Part shown: piece after piece, positions 36,675 to 46,283 of the stretch
Position numbering within the stretch: position 1 is the first letter of the stretch
Layout: the number at the start of each line of letters is the position of its first letter
DNA from: Achromobacter pulmonis
Lineage (GTDB): Bacteria > Pseudomonadota > Gammaproteobacteria > Burkholderiales > Burkholderiaceae_B
Assembly (NCBI RefSeq): GCF_902859765.1
Contig: NZ_CADIJV010000003.1
Coordinates: forward strand, 186,001-250,000
Length of the DNA: 64,000 nucleotides
Direction: 5' to 3'
Notes under the pieces: model-generated
Told to the model about the DNA's origin: nothing
Databases searched by the model: none
Seen by the model: only the letters and a program-made list of their open reading frames with translations
Translations under genes and position numbers: made by a program

Positions 36675-37547
36675 ATGGGTATTCATGTCATCAAGATGCC
36701 CGACATCGGCGAAGGCATCGCCGAGGTCGAACTGGTGGGCTGGCACGTCAAGGTGGGCGACACCGTCGCCGAGGACCAGCCGCTGGCCGACGTCATGACC
36801 GACAAGGCCACGGTCGAGATCCCGTCGCCCGTGGTCGGCCGCGTGGTCGCGCTGGGCGGCGAAGTCGGTCAGGTCATGGCCGTGGGCGGCGAACTGATCC
36901 GCCTGGAAGTCGAGGGCGAGGGCAACGTCAAGGGCGACGCGGCGCCGCAGAAGCCGCAGGCCGCAGCGCCGGCTCCGGCGCCAGCGGCAAGCGCGCCGGC
37001 CGCCGCGCCCGCGGCGGCCGGCGCCGCGGTGGCGCCCGCGGTGTTGCTGGCGGCGGTCGGCGGCGTGGTGGCCTGGCGCTGCTGGGTCACATTGGAGGAT
37101 TGGCGGCCGAAGCTGCCGCCGCCGCCGGCTCGGCGGGCTTCGGCGTCAAACGACGCCGTTACCAGCGCGGCGCCGGAAATGGCGATGAGCGCCGCGGCGA
37201 CAAACCGCGAGAAACAGAATTTGGTCATGGATGTGCTCCCTCGTACCCGCGCCCCCGCTGCCCCGAGCAGCGGAAAGCCGCACGGATCGTGCGGTCCTTC
37301 AGCGCGACTTCCTTACATTAATCTGAATGACGTAAGAATAACGGACAAGCCGTCGCCCCACAAGTTCCCCCGGGGCGAAGGCAAGCCGTATCGGACCAAG
37401 GCGCGTCAGGCCAGGCGCACGCCCTCGTGCAGGGCGGCGATGCCGGCGGTCAGGTTGAAGTACTGCACCCGTTCCAGGCCGGCGGTACGCAGCATGTCGG
37501 CCAGGGTTTCCTGGTCGGGGTGCATGCGGATGGATTCGGCCAGGTAG
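36675..37547 (+). pseudogene. bkdB: bkdB (dihydrolipoyl acyltransferase E2), truncated after the lipoyl domain
   Basis: The first 75 residues are a normal lipoyl domain: [20 protein letters not shown], then the lipoylated Lys in [11 protein letters not shown] Pro/Ala-rich linker follows (about residues 88-120). After about residue 120 (near 37,000) the frame no longer encodes E2; it runs through the antisense of a tim44-like gene into junk. The peripheral-subunit-binding and acyltransferase domains and the normal following E3 gene (lpd) are missing. The listed stop is therefore an artefact of read-through. The gene is a breakpoint remnant; a shorter lipoyl-domain protein could still be made. 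Confidence 0.88.
36869..37228 (-). pseudogene. N-terminal fragment of a Tim44-domain-like protein
   Basis: On the minus strand, 37,228 down to about 37,020 encodes a signal or anchor segment ([20 protein letters not shown]) followed by [20 protein letters not shown] and QQRQATTPP. This is the N-terminus of the Tim44-domain protein that normally follows ubiE in this group of bacteria. A ribosome site (GAGGGAG) precedes its ATG. After about 70 residues, in an Ala-rich segment, it runs into the antisense of bkdB and loses its Tim44 domain. Residues beyond that in the listed frame are not native. Confidence 0.75.
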
Positions 37548-38182
37548 CGGTAGCTGGCTTCGTCCTTGGCCACGGTCTTGCCCAGCCAGGGCAGCACGTT
37601 GAAGGAATACCAGTCGTAGGCCGGCGCCAGCGGCTTGGCGATGCGCGAGAACTCCAGCACCAGCAGCTTGCCTCCCGGCTTGAGCACGCGGGTCATCTCG
37701 GCCAGGGCGCGGTCCTTGTGGGTCATGTTGCGCAGGCCGAAGGCCACGCTGACGCGGTCGAAATAGCCCGACGGGAACGGCAGGCGCTCGGCGTCACAGA
37801 CGGCGGTGGGCACCAGCAGGCCGGCATCGGCCAGGCGGTCGCGGCCGACCCGCAGCATGGAATCGTTGATGTCGGTCAGCCAGACCTCGCCGGTGGGGCC
37901 GGCGCGCTTGGCGAAGGCGCGGGCCAGGTCGCCCGTGCCCCCGGCAATGTCCAGCACCTTCATGCCGGGGCGGATGGCGGCGCGGCCGATGGTGAAGGCC
38001 TTCCAGACGCGGTGCAGCCCGGCCGACATGAAATCGTTCATGATGTCGTAGCGCTGCGCGACCGAGTGGAAGACTTCGGCGACTTTGCGGGCTTTTTCGG
38101 TTTCCGGCACCGATTGGAAGCCGAAATGCGTCGATTGGGGCGCGGAATCCGCGGAATGTTGCGATTCGGAGGGGTTTTGCAT
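37406..38182 (-). CDS. ubiE: Ubiquinone/menaquinone biosynthesis C-methyltransferase
   Basis: A 258-residue class I SAM-dependent methyltransferase that methylates the quinone ring at C2 (ubiquinone) or demethylmenaquinone. Its family features are [52 protein letters not shown] (SAM-binding motif I), [13 protein letters not shown] and [20 protein letters not shown]. The frame extends to 38,269, but the ATG at 38,182 behind GGAGG is right. In related genomes a tim44-like gene and ubiJ/ubiB follow; here the former is cut and the latter are absent. Confidence 0.94.
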   Translation of the reverse strand: MQNPSESQHSADSAPQSTHFGFQSVPETEKARKVAEVFHSVAQRYDIMNDFMSAGLHRVWKAFTIGRAAIRPGMKVLDIAGGTGDLARAFAKRAGPTGEVWLTDINDSMLRVGRDRLADAGLLVPTAVCDAERLPFPSGYFDRVSVAFGLRNMTHKDRALAEMTRVLKPGGKLLVLEFSRIAKPLAPAYDWYSFNVLPWLGKTVAKDEASYRYLAESIRMHPDQETLADMLRTAGLERVQYFNLTAGIAALHEGVRLA

Positions 38183-38343
38183 GGTGAATTCCCGATATAT
38201 CGTCCAATGGTAGCCTATCGGGGGCCGCCGAATGCCGCCCTCGGACGCGGGACGACGCCTAGCGGTCACATACCTGAAATATTGCGGCCATACTATCGCA
38301 ATGTTCGCGCCGCGCCGGCGCTCAGAAGCGTGCCCAATTCGCC

Positions 38344-39042
<699 letters not shown>

Positions 39043-39054
39043 AACTGCCGCACG

Positions 39055-40362
39055 ATGATCTGGCTGCGCACCCTTATCCTGGTCGCCCTGTGGGCGGCGA
39101 TCGCGCTCTTGGCGCAATGGCTCATTGGCGATCCGGCCGGCTGGGCGCTGTTCAGCGCCGCGCTGGTCACCATGCTGCTGTGGCGCAGCTGGCGCCTGCA
39201 CCTGGTTTCCCATTGGGCCAGGCACCCGGACACCTCCCCGCCCGCTTCGGTGGGCCCCTGGGACGACATCCTCGCCCCGCTCTACCGCTACACCCGGGCC
39301 CGCGCCCGCGAGCTGGCCGAAACCCGCGACACCATGCAAGGCATGCTGGCGGCGGCCCAGGCCCTGCCGGACGGCGCGGTCACGCTCAATGAAGATTTCC
39401 AGATCGACTGGTGCAACCGCATGGCGCGCCAGCATCTGGGCCTGCGGCTGCCGGCCGACCGCGGCCACAACCTGCTGAACCTGCTGCGCGCGCCGGAATT
39501 CGTCGAGTACGCCCACCGCGCCGCCTGGCCCGACCCGATCCTGGTGCGCCTGGGCCAGAACGGCCAGGAACGGCTGATGATGATGCAACTGACGGCCTAC
39601 GCCAGCAACCAGCGCCTGCTCATCACCCGCGACGTCACCCAGATCGAGCGCCTCGAAACCACCCGCCGCGATTTCGTCGCCAACGTCTCGCACGAACTGC
39701 GCACGCCGCTGACGGTGCTGGCCGGCTTCCTCGAAACGCTGCGCGACATGCCCGCCGACGCCCTGCCGCCCGAGCAGCGCGCGCAGTACCTGGACATGAT
39801 GCACGAGCAGGCGCAGCGCATGCAGGCCATCGTCGAGGACCTGCTGACACTATCGACGCTGGAGTCGTCGCCCGGCAGCGACCCGCGCGCGGTCAACATG
39901 GGCGCGCTGCTGCAGAAGGCGCGCCAGCAGATCGAGGCCCTGTCGGGCGGCCGCCACGTGCTCGAATGGCACGTCGACGAAACCCTCGACGTGCTTGGCG
40001 CCGAGACCGAACTGACCTCGGCCCTGTCCAACCTGCTGACCAATGCCGTACGCTACACGCCGGACGGCGGCACCATCACCGTGCGCTGGGAACGCGAAGC
40101 CGACGGCGGCGCCCGCTACAGCGTGCAGGACACCGGCATCGGCATCCCCGCGCGGCACATCCCGCGCCTGACCGAGCGCTTCTACCGCGTCGACCGCGGC
40201 CGTTCGCGCGCCGTCGGCGGCACCGGCCTGGGCCTGGCCATCACCAAGCACATCGCCATGCGCCACGACGCCGAACTGCTCATCAGCAGCGAGCCGGGCA
40301 AGGGCAGCGTGTTCGCGCTGCGCTTCCCGCCCGACCGCATCGCCATCGACCCGGCCGCCTGA
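39055..40362 (+). CDS. phoR: Phosphate regulon sensor histidine kinase
   Basis: A 435-residue PhoR kinase. Two N-terminal transmembrane helices (residues 1-45) are followed by a PAS-like region, the HisKA H-box SHELRTPLTVLAGFLETL, the N-box NLLTNAVRYTPDGG and G-boxes DTGIGIPARH and GGTGLGLAITKHIA. It phosphorylates PhoB and dephosphorylates it in phosphate excess. It ends 51 bases before a second, unrelated two-component pair. Confidence 0.93.
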   Translation: MIWLRTLILVALWAAIALLAQWLIGDPAGWALFSAALVTMLLWRSWRLHLVSHWARHPDTSPPASVGPWDDILAPLYRYTRARARELAETRDTMQGMLAAAQALPDGAVTLNEDFQIDWCNRMARQHLGLRLPADRGHNLLNLLRAPEFVEYAHRAAWPDPILVRLGQNGQERLMMMQLTAYASNQRLLITRDVTQIERLETTRRDFVANVSHELRTPLTVLAGFLETLRDMPADALPPEQRAQYLDMMHEQAQRMQAIVEDLLTLSTLESSPGSDPRAVNMGALLQKARQQIEALSGGRHVLEWHVDETLDVLGAETELTSALSNLLTNAVRYTPDGGTITVRWEREADGGARYSVQDTGIGIPARHIPRLTERFYRVDRGRSRAVGGTGLGLAITKHIAMRHDAELLISSEPGKGSVFALRFPPDRIAIDPAA

Positions 40363-40413
40363 GCCGCCTCGCCCCCGTGCCGCAAGCGCGGCACGGATGG
40401 TAAATTTCCGGCC

Positions 40414-41100
40414 ATGCGCATCCTGGTCATCGAAGACGAACCCAAGCTGGCCGACTACCTCAAGAAAGGGTTGTCGGAACAGAGCCACGTCGTCGACCTG
40501 GCGCGCGACGGCGTCAACGGCCTGCACCTGGCGCTGGAAGTCGCCTACGACCTGATCGTGCTGGACGTGATGCTGCCCGGCCTGGACGGCTTCGGCATCC
40601 TGGCCGCCGTGCGCGCCAACAAGGACACGCCGATCCTGATGCTGACCGCGCGCGACGCCGTCGAAGACCGCGTGCGCGGGCTCGAAGGCGGCGCCGACGA
40701 CTACCTGGTCAAGCCCTTCGCCTTCTCCGAGCTGCTGGCGCGCGTGCAGGCCCTGCTGCGGCGCGGCCGTTCGCAGGAACCCACCGTGTTCCGCCTGGCC
40801 GACCTGGAGCTGGACCTGGCGCGCCGCAAGGTTGCGCGCGGCGGCCGCCGCCTGGACCTGACCGCCAAGGAATTCAACCTGCTGGCCTTGCTGCTGCGGC
40901 GCCAGGGCCAGGTGCTGTCGCGCACCACCCTGGCCGAGCAGGTCTGGGACATGAATTTCGACAGCGACACCAACGTCATCGACGTGGCCGTGCGGCGCCT
41001 GCGCGGCAAGCTGGACGACCCGTTCGAGGCCAAGCTGCTGCACACCGTGCGCGGCATGGGCTACGTGCTCGAAGCGCGGCCGGAGCCGGCGCGCGAATGA
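40414..41100 (+). CDS. copR: Heavy-metal (copper) response regulator, CusR/IrlR/CopR type
   Basis: A 228-residue OmpR-type regulator. The receiver carries [18 protein letters not shown], the phosphoacceptor Asp in [10 protein letters not shown] and Lys in [10 protein letters not shown]. The winged helix has [40 protein letters not shown] and VRGMGYVLE, the CusR/CopR/IrlR signature. The sensor kinase overlaps it (ATGA), and a multicopper oxidase gene follows, so copper is the expected signal. Confidence 0.88.
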   Translation: MRILVIEDEPKLADYLKKGLSEQSHVVDLARDGVNGLHLALEVAYDLIVLDVMLPGLDGFGILAAVRANKDTPILMLTARDAVEDRVRGLEGGADDYLVKPFAFSELLARVQALLRRGRSQEPTVFRLADLELDLARRKVARGGRRLDLTAKEFNLLALLLRRQGQVLSRTTLAEQVWDMNFDSDTNVIDVAVRRLRGKLDDPFEAKLLHTVRGMGYVLEARPEPARE

Positions 41101-42497
41101 AGCTGCCGCGCGTGCGCTCGATGCAGGCGCGCCTGACCCTGCTGCTGGGCGCCATCGCCCTGCTGGTCTCCAGCCTGGCCGGGGCCACCCTGTTCTGGGC
41201 CCTCAAGCGCGAAGTCGAGCGCCAGGAGATCACCGAAGTCAGCGGCAAGCTGGAGCTGATCAATCACCTGATCGACATGCAGAACAGCGCGCGCGGGCTG
41301 CGCGAGCTGGCCGCCACCTTCGACGACATGCGCGCCGGCCAGAGCCAGTTGGGCATCTGGATCGTCGACGCGCAAGGGCACCCGGTCTACGGCGGCGAGG
41401 CGCCCGACACGCTGCAGACTCTGCCGGACCGGCAGGTGCTGCTGCAGCGCGCCGACGGCACCCGCATGCGCGGCCTGCGTGTCGCGGTCGATGACCGCAT
41501 CCTGCCCGGCGCGCAACTGACGGTGGCGGTCAGCACCCGCACCAGCTCGCAGTTCCTCTATGCCTACGGCACCGCACTGGCGCTGATCTGCGCGCTATGG
41601 GTCGGCGCCACTGTTGTGCTGGCGGCCTGGGCCGTGCGCCGCAGCATGGCGCCCACGCGGCGGCTGTCGGAACAGGCCGCGCGCATCCAGCCGGACAATC
41701 TGGCCGTGCGCCTGCCGCTGCGCGACACCGACCGCGAATTGCATGAACTGGTGCTGTCGTTCAACCGCACGCTGGAGCGGCTGCAGACCGCCTACCAGCA
41801 GATGGAAGGCTTCAACGCCGACGTCGCGCACGAACTGCGCACGCCGCTGGCCACGCTGATCAACGGCACCCAGGTGACCCTGTCCAGCGGCCGCGATGCC
41901 GCCGAACTGCGCGACGCGCTCGAATCCAACCTGGAAACGCTGGAAGACCTGAAGACGCTGGTCAACGACATGCTGTTCCTGGCCCGCGCCGACCGCGGCG
42001 AACGGGCCGCCGACCTGGCGCCGGTGTCGCTGGCCGCCGAGGCCCGGCGCGTCGCCGACTTCTACGAGGCAGCGCTGGAGGACAGCGGCGTCACGCTGCG
42101 CTGCGACGGCGATGCCCGCGTCGCCGCCAACCCCGGGCTGGTGCGCCGCGCGCTCGCCAACCTGATCTCCAACGCCATCAGGGCCACGCCGCGCGGCGGC
42201 GAGATCGTGCTGGCCTGCCAACCGCTGCCGGCCGGCGCGCGGATCGAGGTACGCAACCCCGGCGTGCCGATCCCGGCCGCCGACCTGCCACGCATCTTCG
42301 ACCGCTTCTTCCGCTCGGGCCAGGCGCACGCGCCGCGCAGCGAAGGCCACGGCCTGGGCCTGGCGATCGTGCGCGCCATCGCCCGCATGCACGGCGGCGA
42401 GGTCGACGCCGCCTGCGGCGCCGCCGGCACGGTGGTCGGCATCACCCTGCGCGGGCCCGCGCCCACGGCCGTCGGCGCCAACATTACAAAGAAGTAA
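41097..42497 (+). CDS. copS: Heavy-metal (copper) sensor histidine kinase
   Basis: A 466-residue kinase of the CusS/CopS type. TM1 ([20 protein letters not shown]) and TM2 (about residues 155-180) enclose a periplasmic sensor region; a HAMP domain follows ([20 protein letters not shown]). Then come the H-box [21 protein letters not shown]-box [14 protein letters not shown] and G-box [17 protein letters not shown]. Translation is coupled to the regulator through ATGA. The next gene, copA, starts 124 bases downstream. Confidence 0.88.
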   Translation: MKLPRVRSMQARLTLLLGAIALLVSSLAGATLFWALKREVERQEITEVSGKLELINHLIDMQNSARGLRELAATFDDMRAGQSQLGIWIVDAQGHPVYGGEAPDTLQTLPDRQVLLQRADGTRMRGLRVAVDDRILPGAQLTVAVSTRTSSQFLYAYGTALALICALWVGATVVLAAWAVRRSMAPTRRLSEQAARIQPDNLAVRLPLRDTDRELHELVLSFNRTLERLQTAYQQMEGFNADVAHELRTPLATLINGTQVTLSSGRDAAELRDALESNLETLEDLKTLVNDMLFLARADRGERAADLAPVSLAAEARRVADFYEAALEDSGVTLRCDGDARVAANPGLVRRALANLISNAIRATPRGGEIVLACQPLPAGARIEVRNPGVPIPAADLPRIFDRFFRSGQAHAPRSEGHGLGLAIVRAIARMHGGEVDAACGAAGTVVGITLRGPAPTAVGANITKK

Positions 42498-42498
42498 T
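42483..42498 (+). promoter_or_regulatory. Cop-box-like inverted repeat before copA
   Basis: ATTAC and GTAAT form a 5-6-5 inverted repeat (spacer AAAGAA), overlapping the stop codon of the sensor kinase, 123 bases before the copA start codon. The arrangement resembles CopR/CusR binding sites. Confidence 0.5.
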
Positions 42499-42510
42499 CC
42501 AACCGACAGA

Positions 42511-42530
42511 ACCGGGTCACCCCGGTTTTC
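42511..42530 (+). terminator. Short hairpin between copS and copA
   Basis: ACCGGG and CCCGGT with loop TCAC, followed by TTTTCC. A weak terminator or attenuator between the two genes. Confidence 0.5.
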
Positions 42531-42620
42531 CTAAAGTGCCGCCATGGTCAACCCCTATTAAGGGAACAGCATGACAGGCACTTTGCCCCGCATCACCCGC
42601 GGCGTCGCCGCCAATCCGCC

Positions 42621-44408
42621 ATGAAAGCCTTCCCCATTCCCGCGCGCCGCCGCTTCGTGCAGGGGCTGGCTGCCGGCGGCGCGCTGGCGGCGCTGGGCGG
42701 CTGGCGCGCCGCCAGCGCGACCCCGCCTGCGGCCCCGGCCATGCCCGCCGAACTGCGCGGCACCGAATTCCACCTGGAGATCGGCGAGACCCCGGTGAAC
42801 TACACCGGCGCCGCCCGCATCGCCACCACGGTCAACGGCCAGGTGCCCGCGCCCCTGCTGCGCTGGCGCGAGGGCGACACGGTCACGCTGCACGTCACCA
42901 ACCGCCTGCGCGAACAGACCTCGATCCACTGGCACGGCATCCTGCTGCCCACCGGCATGGACGGCGTGCCGGGCCTGAGCTTTGCCGGCATCGATCCGGG
43001 CCAGACCTTCACCTACCGCTTCGACCTGCGCCAGAGCGGCACCTACTGGTACCACAGCCATTCGGGCTTCCAGGAACAGACCGGCCTATACGGCGCCATC
43101 GTGATCGAGCCGCGGCGGCCCGATCCCATCGCTTCGGATCGTGACTACATCGTGCTGCTGTCGGACTGGACGGACGAAGATCCGATGCGGGTCTTCAACA
43201 AGCTCAAGGCCATGCCCGACTACTACAACCACAACCAGCCCAGCGTGCAGAGCCTGATCCGCGACGCGGGTGAGAAGGGTTGGCGCGCGGCGTTGTCCGA
43301 GCGCCTGATGTGGGAACAGATGCGCATGAACCCGTCCGACCTGGCGGACGTGTCCGGCGCCACCTATACCTTCCTGACCAACGGCGCAACGCCCGCCGGC
43401 AACTGGACCGGGCTGTTCAAGCCCGGCGAGCGCGTGCGGCTGCGCTTCATCAACGGCTCGGCCATGACGTATTTCGACGTGCGCATTCCCGGCCTGAAGA
43501 TGACGGTGGTGGCGGCCGACGGCCAGGACGTGCGGCCGGTCGAGGTGGAGGAATTCCGCATCGCCGTGGCCGAGACTTACGACGTGATCGTGGAGCCCGC
43601 CGAAGACCGCGCCTACACCATCTTCTCGCAGGCCATGGACCGTTCCGGCTACGCCCGCGCCACCCTGGCGCCGCGCCCCGGCATGCAGGCGGCGGTGCCG
43701 CAGGTGGACCGCGTGCAACTGCTCGGCATGATGGACATGGGCATGAAGCACGACATGGGCGGCGGCGGCCACGACATGGCGGGGACGAGCGGCATGAACC
43801 ACGGGACGGCCCCCGCCGCCGACGCGATGGCGGGCATGGACCACGGCGCCAGCCATGGCGACGGCGCCGCTCAGGGCGGCATCGTCGAGGTCAGGCATCC
43901 CTATCCGGCAGAACGCGGCCCCGGCAATTCGATGCTGCCCGACGTGGTGTCCACCCGCCTGGACGACCCCGGCATCGGCCTGCGCGACAACGGCCGCCGC
44001 GTGCTGACCTACGCCGACCTGCGCGCGATCCGCGAACCCGACGACAACCGCGCACCGACCCGCGAGATCGAATTGCACCTGACCGGCAACATGGAACGCT
44101 ACATGTGGTCATTCAACGGCGTGAAGTTCTCCGACGCCAAGCCCATCTTGCTGCGCTACGGCGAGCGCGTGCGCTTCGTGCTGGTCAACGACACCATGAT
44201 GACTCACCCCATCCACCTGCACGGCCTGTGGAGCGACCTGGAATCGCCCGACGGCGCCTTCCAGGTACGCAAGCACACCCTGTCGCTCAACCCCGCGCAG
44301 CGCCTGAGCTACCGCGTCAGCGCCGATGCGCGCGGCAACTGGGCCTACCACTGCCACCTGCTGTACCACATGGAGGCCGGCATGTTCAGGGCGGTCGTGG
44401 TGGCGTAG
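42621..44408 (+). CDS. copA: Copper-resistance multicopper oxidase
   Basis: A 595-residue periplasmic multicopper oxidase of the PcoA/CopA type. A twin-arginine signal (RRRFVQG, then an Ala/Gly-rich region) leads to cupredoxin domains with the four copper motifs: HWHG, WYHSHSG, HPIHLHG and YHCHLLYHMEAGM. A Met/His-rich insert (about residues 373-425, MDMGMKHDMGGGGHDM and similar) binds copper. It oxidises Cu(I) and sequesters copper in the periplasm. A copB gene would follow, but only its first part remains (next feature). Confidence 0.94.
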   Translation: MKAFPIPARRRFVQGLAAGGALAALGGWRAASATPPAAPAMPAELRGTEFHLEIGETPVNYTGAARIATTVNGQVPAPLLRWREGDTVTLHVTNRLREQTSIHWHGILLPTGMDGVPGLSFAGIDPGQTFTYRFDLRQSGTYWYHSHSGFQEQTGLYGAIVIEPRRPDPIASDRDYIVLLSDWTDEDPMRVFNKLKAMPDYYNHNQPSVQSLIRDAGEKGWRAALSERLMWEQMRMNPSDLADVSGATYTFLTNGATPAGNWTGLFKPGERVRLRFINGSAMTYFDVRIPGLKMTVVAADGQDVRPVEVEEFRIAVAETYDVIVEPAEDRAYTIFSQAMDRSGYARATLAPRPGMQAAVPQVDRVQLLGMMDMGMKHDMGGGGHDMAGTSGMNHGTAPAADAMAGMDHGASHGDGAAQGGIVEVRHPYPAERGPGNSMLPDVVSTRLDDPGIGLRDNGRRVLTYADLRAIREPDDNRAPTREIELHLTGNMERYMWSFNGVKFSDAKPILLRYGERVRFVLVNDTMMTHPIHLHGLWSDLESPDGAFQVRKHTLSLNPAQRLSYRVSADARGNWAYHCHLLYHMEAGMFRAVVVA

Positions 44409-44411
44409 GCG

Positions 44412-45758
44412 ATGAGAAACCGGACAATGCGTACTTCCTTTCCCCTGTTCCGCCGCGCCGCGCCCGCCGCCGCCCTGCTGGCGTTCCTGGCCGGCCAGCC
44501 CGCCCTGGGCCAGGCCATGAGCGACCACGCCGGCATGGATCACGGTTCGATGCCAGACATGAACCCGGGCGCCCCCAAGCCGCAGCCGGCGACACCGCCC
44601 GCCATGGATCATTCGTCCATGACCGGCATGGACCACGGCACGCCCGCCGCGGCCCTGCCGCCGGCGCAGCTGCAGGACGCCCTGCGCGGCGCCCATGTCG
44701 TCGGCATCCGTTCTCGCACCCATCTGGATGCCGCCCTGCTGTCCGGCAATCCCGACCTGCGCGTCGTCGGCTGCTTCTGCATCGGCACCAATCAGGTCGA
44801 CCTCGACACCGCCATGCAGCGTGGCATCCCGGTGTTCAACGCGCCCTTCTCCAATACCCGCTCGGTGGCCGAGCTGGTGCTGGGCGAAGCCATCCTGCTG
44901 CTGCGTCGCATCCCCGAGAAGAACGCCCGCGTGCATCTCGGCCACTGGGACAAGAGCGCCGCCGGCGCCTTCGAAACGCGCGGCAAGACCCTCGGCATCG
45001 TCGGCTACGGCAATATCGGCTCGCAGATCAGCACCCTGGCCGAAGGCCTCGGCATGCGCGTCATCTACCATGACGTCGAAGCCAAGCTGCCGCTGGGCAA
45101 CGCGCGCCCGGCCGGCTCGCTCAACGACCTGCTGGAACAGGCCGACGTGGTCACCCTGCACGTGCCCGGCGGCAAGTCGACCGAGAACATCATGAATGCG
45201 CAGACCATCGCGCGCATGCGCCGCGGCGCCATCCTCATCAACGCCTCGCGCGGCACCGTGGTCGACATCGACGCCCTGCACGCCGCGCTCAAGTCCGGCC
45301 ACCTGGCCGGCGCCGCGCTCGACGTGTTCCCCACCGAACCCAAGAGCGCCGATGAACCGCTGGCCAGCCCGCTGATCGGCCTGCCCAACGTCATCCTGAC
45401 CCCGCACATCGGCGGCAGCACGCAGGAATCGCAAGAGAACATCGGCCGCGAAGTGGCCGAAAAACTGGTGCGCTTCCTGCAGGCCGGCACCACCAAGGGC
45501 GCGGTCAATTTCCCCGAGCTGCCCTACCTGGAGCCGGCCGGCGCCACGCGCATCCTGCATGTGCACCGCAACGCCCCCGGCGCGCTCGGCACGCTCGACA
45601 ACCTGATGGCGCAGCACGGCCTGAACATCGTCAGCCAGACGCTGCAGACCAAGGGCCAGATCGGCTATGTCATCACCGACGTCGAAGGCCAGGTCGACGA
45701 CGTCGTCATGACGGCGCTGCGCGATCATCCGATCACGGTGCGCTGCGACCGCGTCTAA
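44412..45758 (+). CDS. serA: copB-serA in-frame gene fusion (truncated CopB signal region joined to N-truncated phosphoglycerate dehydrogenase)
   Basis: A 448-residue chimera. Residues 1-80 are the start of CopB: a signal peptide (FRRAAPAAALLAFLAGQPAL) and Met/His repeats such as MDHGSM and MDHSSM. From about residue 82 it becomes SerA: ALRGAHVVGIRSRTHLDAAL, then FNAPFSNTRSVAELV, GIVGYGNIGSQ, INASRGTVVD, TPHIGGSTQ and an ACT domain (HVHRNAPGALGTLDNLM). The first ~45 residues of SerA and nearly all of CopB are gone, presumably by a deletion near 44,650. The product would be exported and probably inactive as 3-phosphoglycerate dehydrogenase. Start could also be the ATG at 44,427. Confidence 0.85.
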   Translation: MRNRTMRTSFPLFRRAAPAAALLAFLAGQPALGQAMSDHAGMDHGSMPDMNPGAPKPQPATPPAMDHSSMTGMDHGTPAAALPPAQLQDALRGAHVVGIRSRTHLDAALLSGNPDLRVVGCFCIGTNQVDLDTAMQRGIPVFNAPFSNTRSVAELVLGEAILLLRRIPEKNARVHLGHWDKSAAGAFETRGKTLGIVGYGNIGSQISTLAEGLGMRVIYHDVEAKLPLGNARPAGSLNDLLEQADVVTLHVPGGKSTENIMNAQTIARMRRGAILINASRGTVVDIDALHAALKSGHLAGAALDVFPTEPKSADEPLASPLIGLPNVILTPHIGGSTQESQENIGREVAEKLVRFLQAGTTKGAVNFPELPYLEPAGATRILHVHRNAPGALGTLDNLMAQHGLNIVSQTLQTKGQIGYVITDVEGQVDDVVMTALRDHPITVRCDRV

Positions 45759-45804
45759 GACGCGGCCACGTCCCCCCGCAGCCCACGATACGCGGGCTTG
45801 ATGA

Positions 45805-46272
45805 GAAGGGCAGGCCGATGGCCGGCAGCGTAACCGCGGCGTGGAATTCCTGCTGCAAGGCGAACTGGCGCGGCGTGTGCGCCTGCTTGGCGGCGTGGCC
45901 TATACCCAGGGCATGCTGACCAAGACCCGCGGCGGCGCGAACGACGGGCACGCCGCGCCCGCCGTGCCACGCTGGCAATTCAACGCCGCGGCGGAATGGG
46001 ACACGCCGTTCGCGCAGGGCCTGACCCTGACGGCGCGCGTGCTGCGCACCAGCACCCAGTACGTCGACGCGGCCAATACGCAGCAACTGCCGGGCTGGAC
46101 CCGCTTCGACGTGGGCGCGCGCTATGCGACGAACATCAACCGCACGCCCGTGACCTTGCGGGCGACGCTGGAAAACGTGTTCAACAAGCGTTACTGGCAA
46201 TCCGCCGCGCGCGAAGGCCTGACCGTGGCGGCGCCGCGCACGCTGCTGCTGTCGGTGACCGCGGCGTTCTAG
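45805..46272 (+). pseudogene. C-terminal remnant of a TonB-dependent receptor
   Basis: The frame opens after a TGA at 45,802 and encodes about 155 residues of barrel sequence: RNRGVEFLLQGELAR, PRWQFNAAAEWDTPF, GWTRFDVGARYATN, RATLENVFNKRYWQSA, ending in an aromatic residue (VTAAF). This is the last third of a siderophore receptor barrel with all earlier parts missing. It begins 46 bases after the serA stop. No start codon with a ribosome site is present. It marks another breakpoint next to the copB-serA fusion. Confidence 0.8.
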
Positions 46273-46283
46273 CGCGGCCGGTG

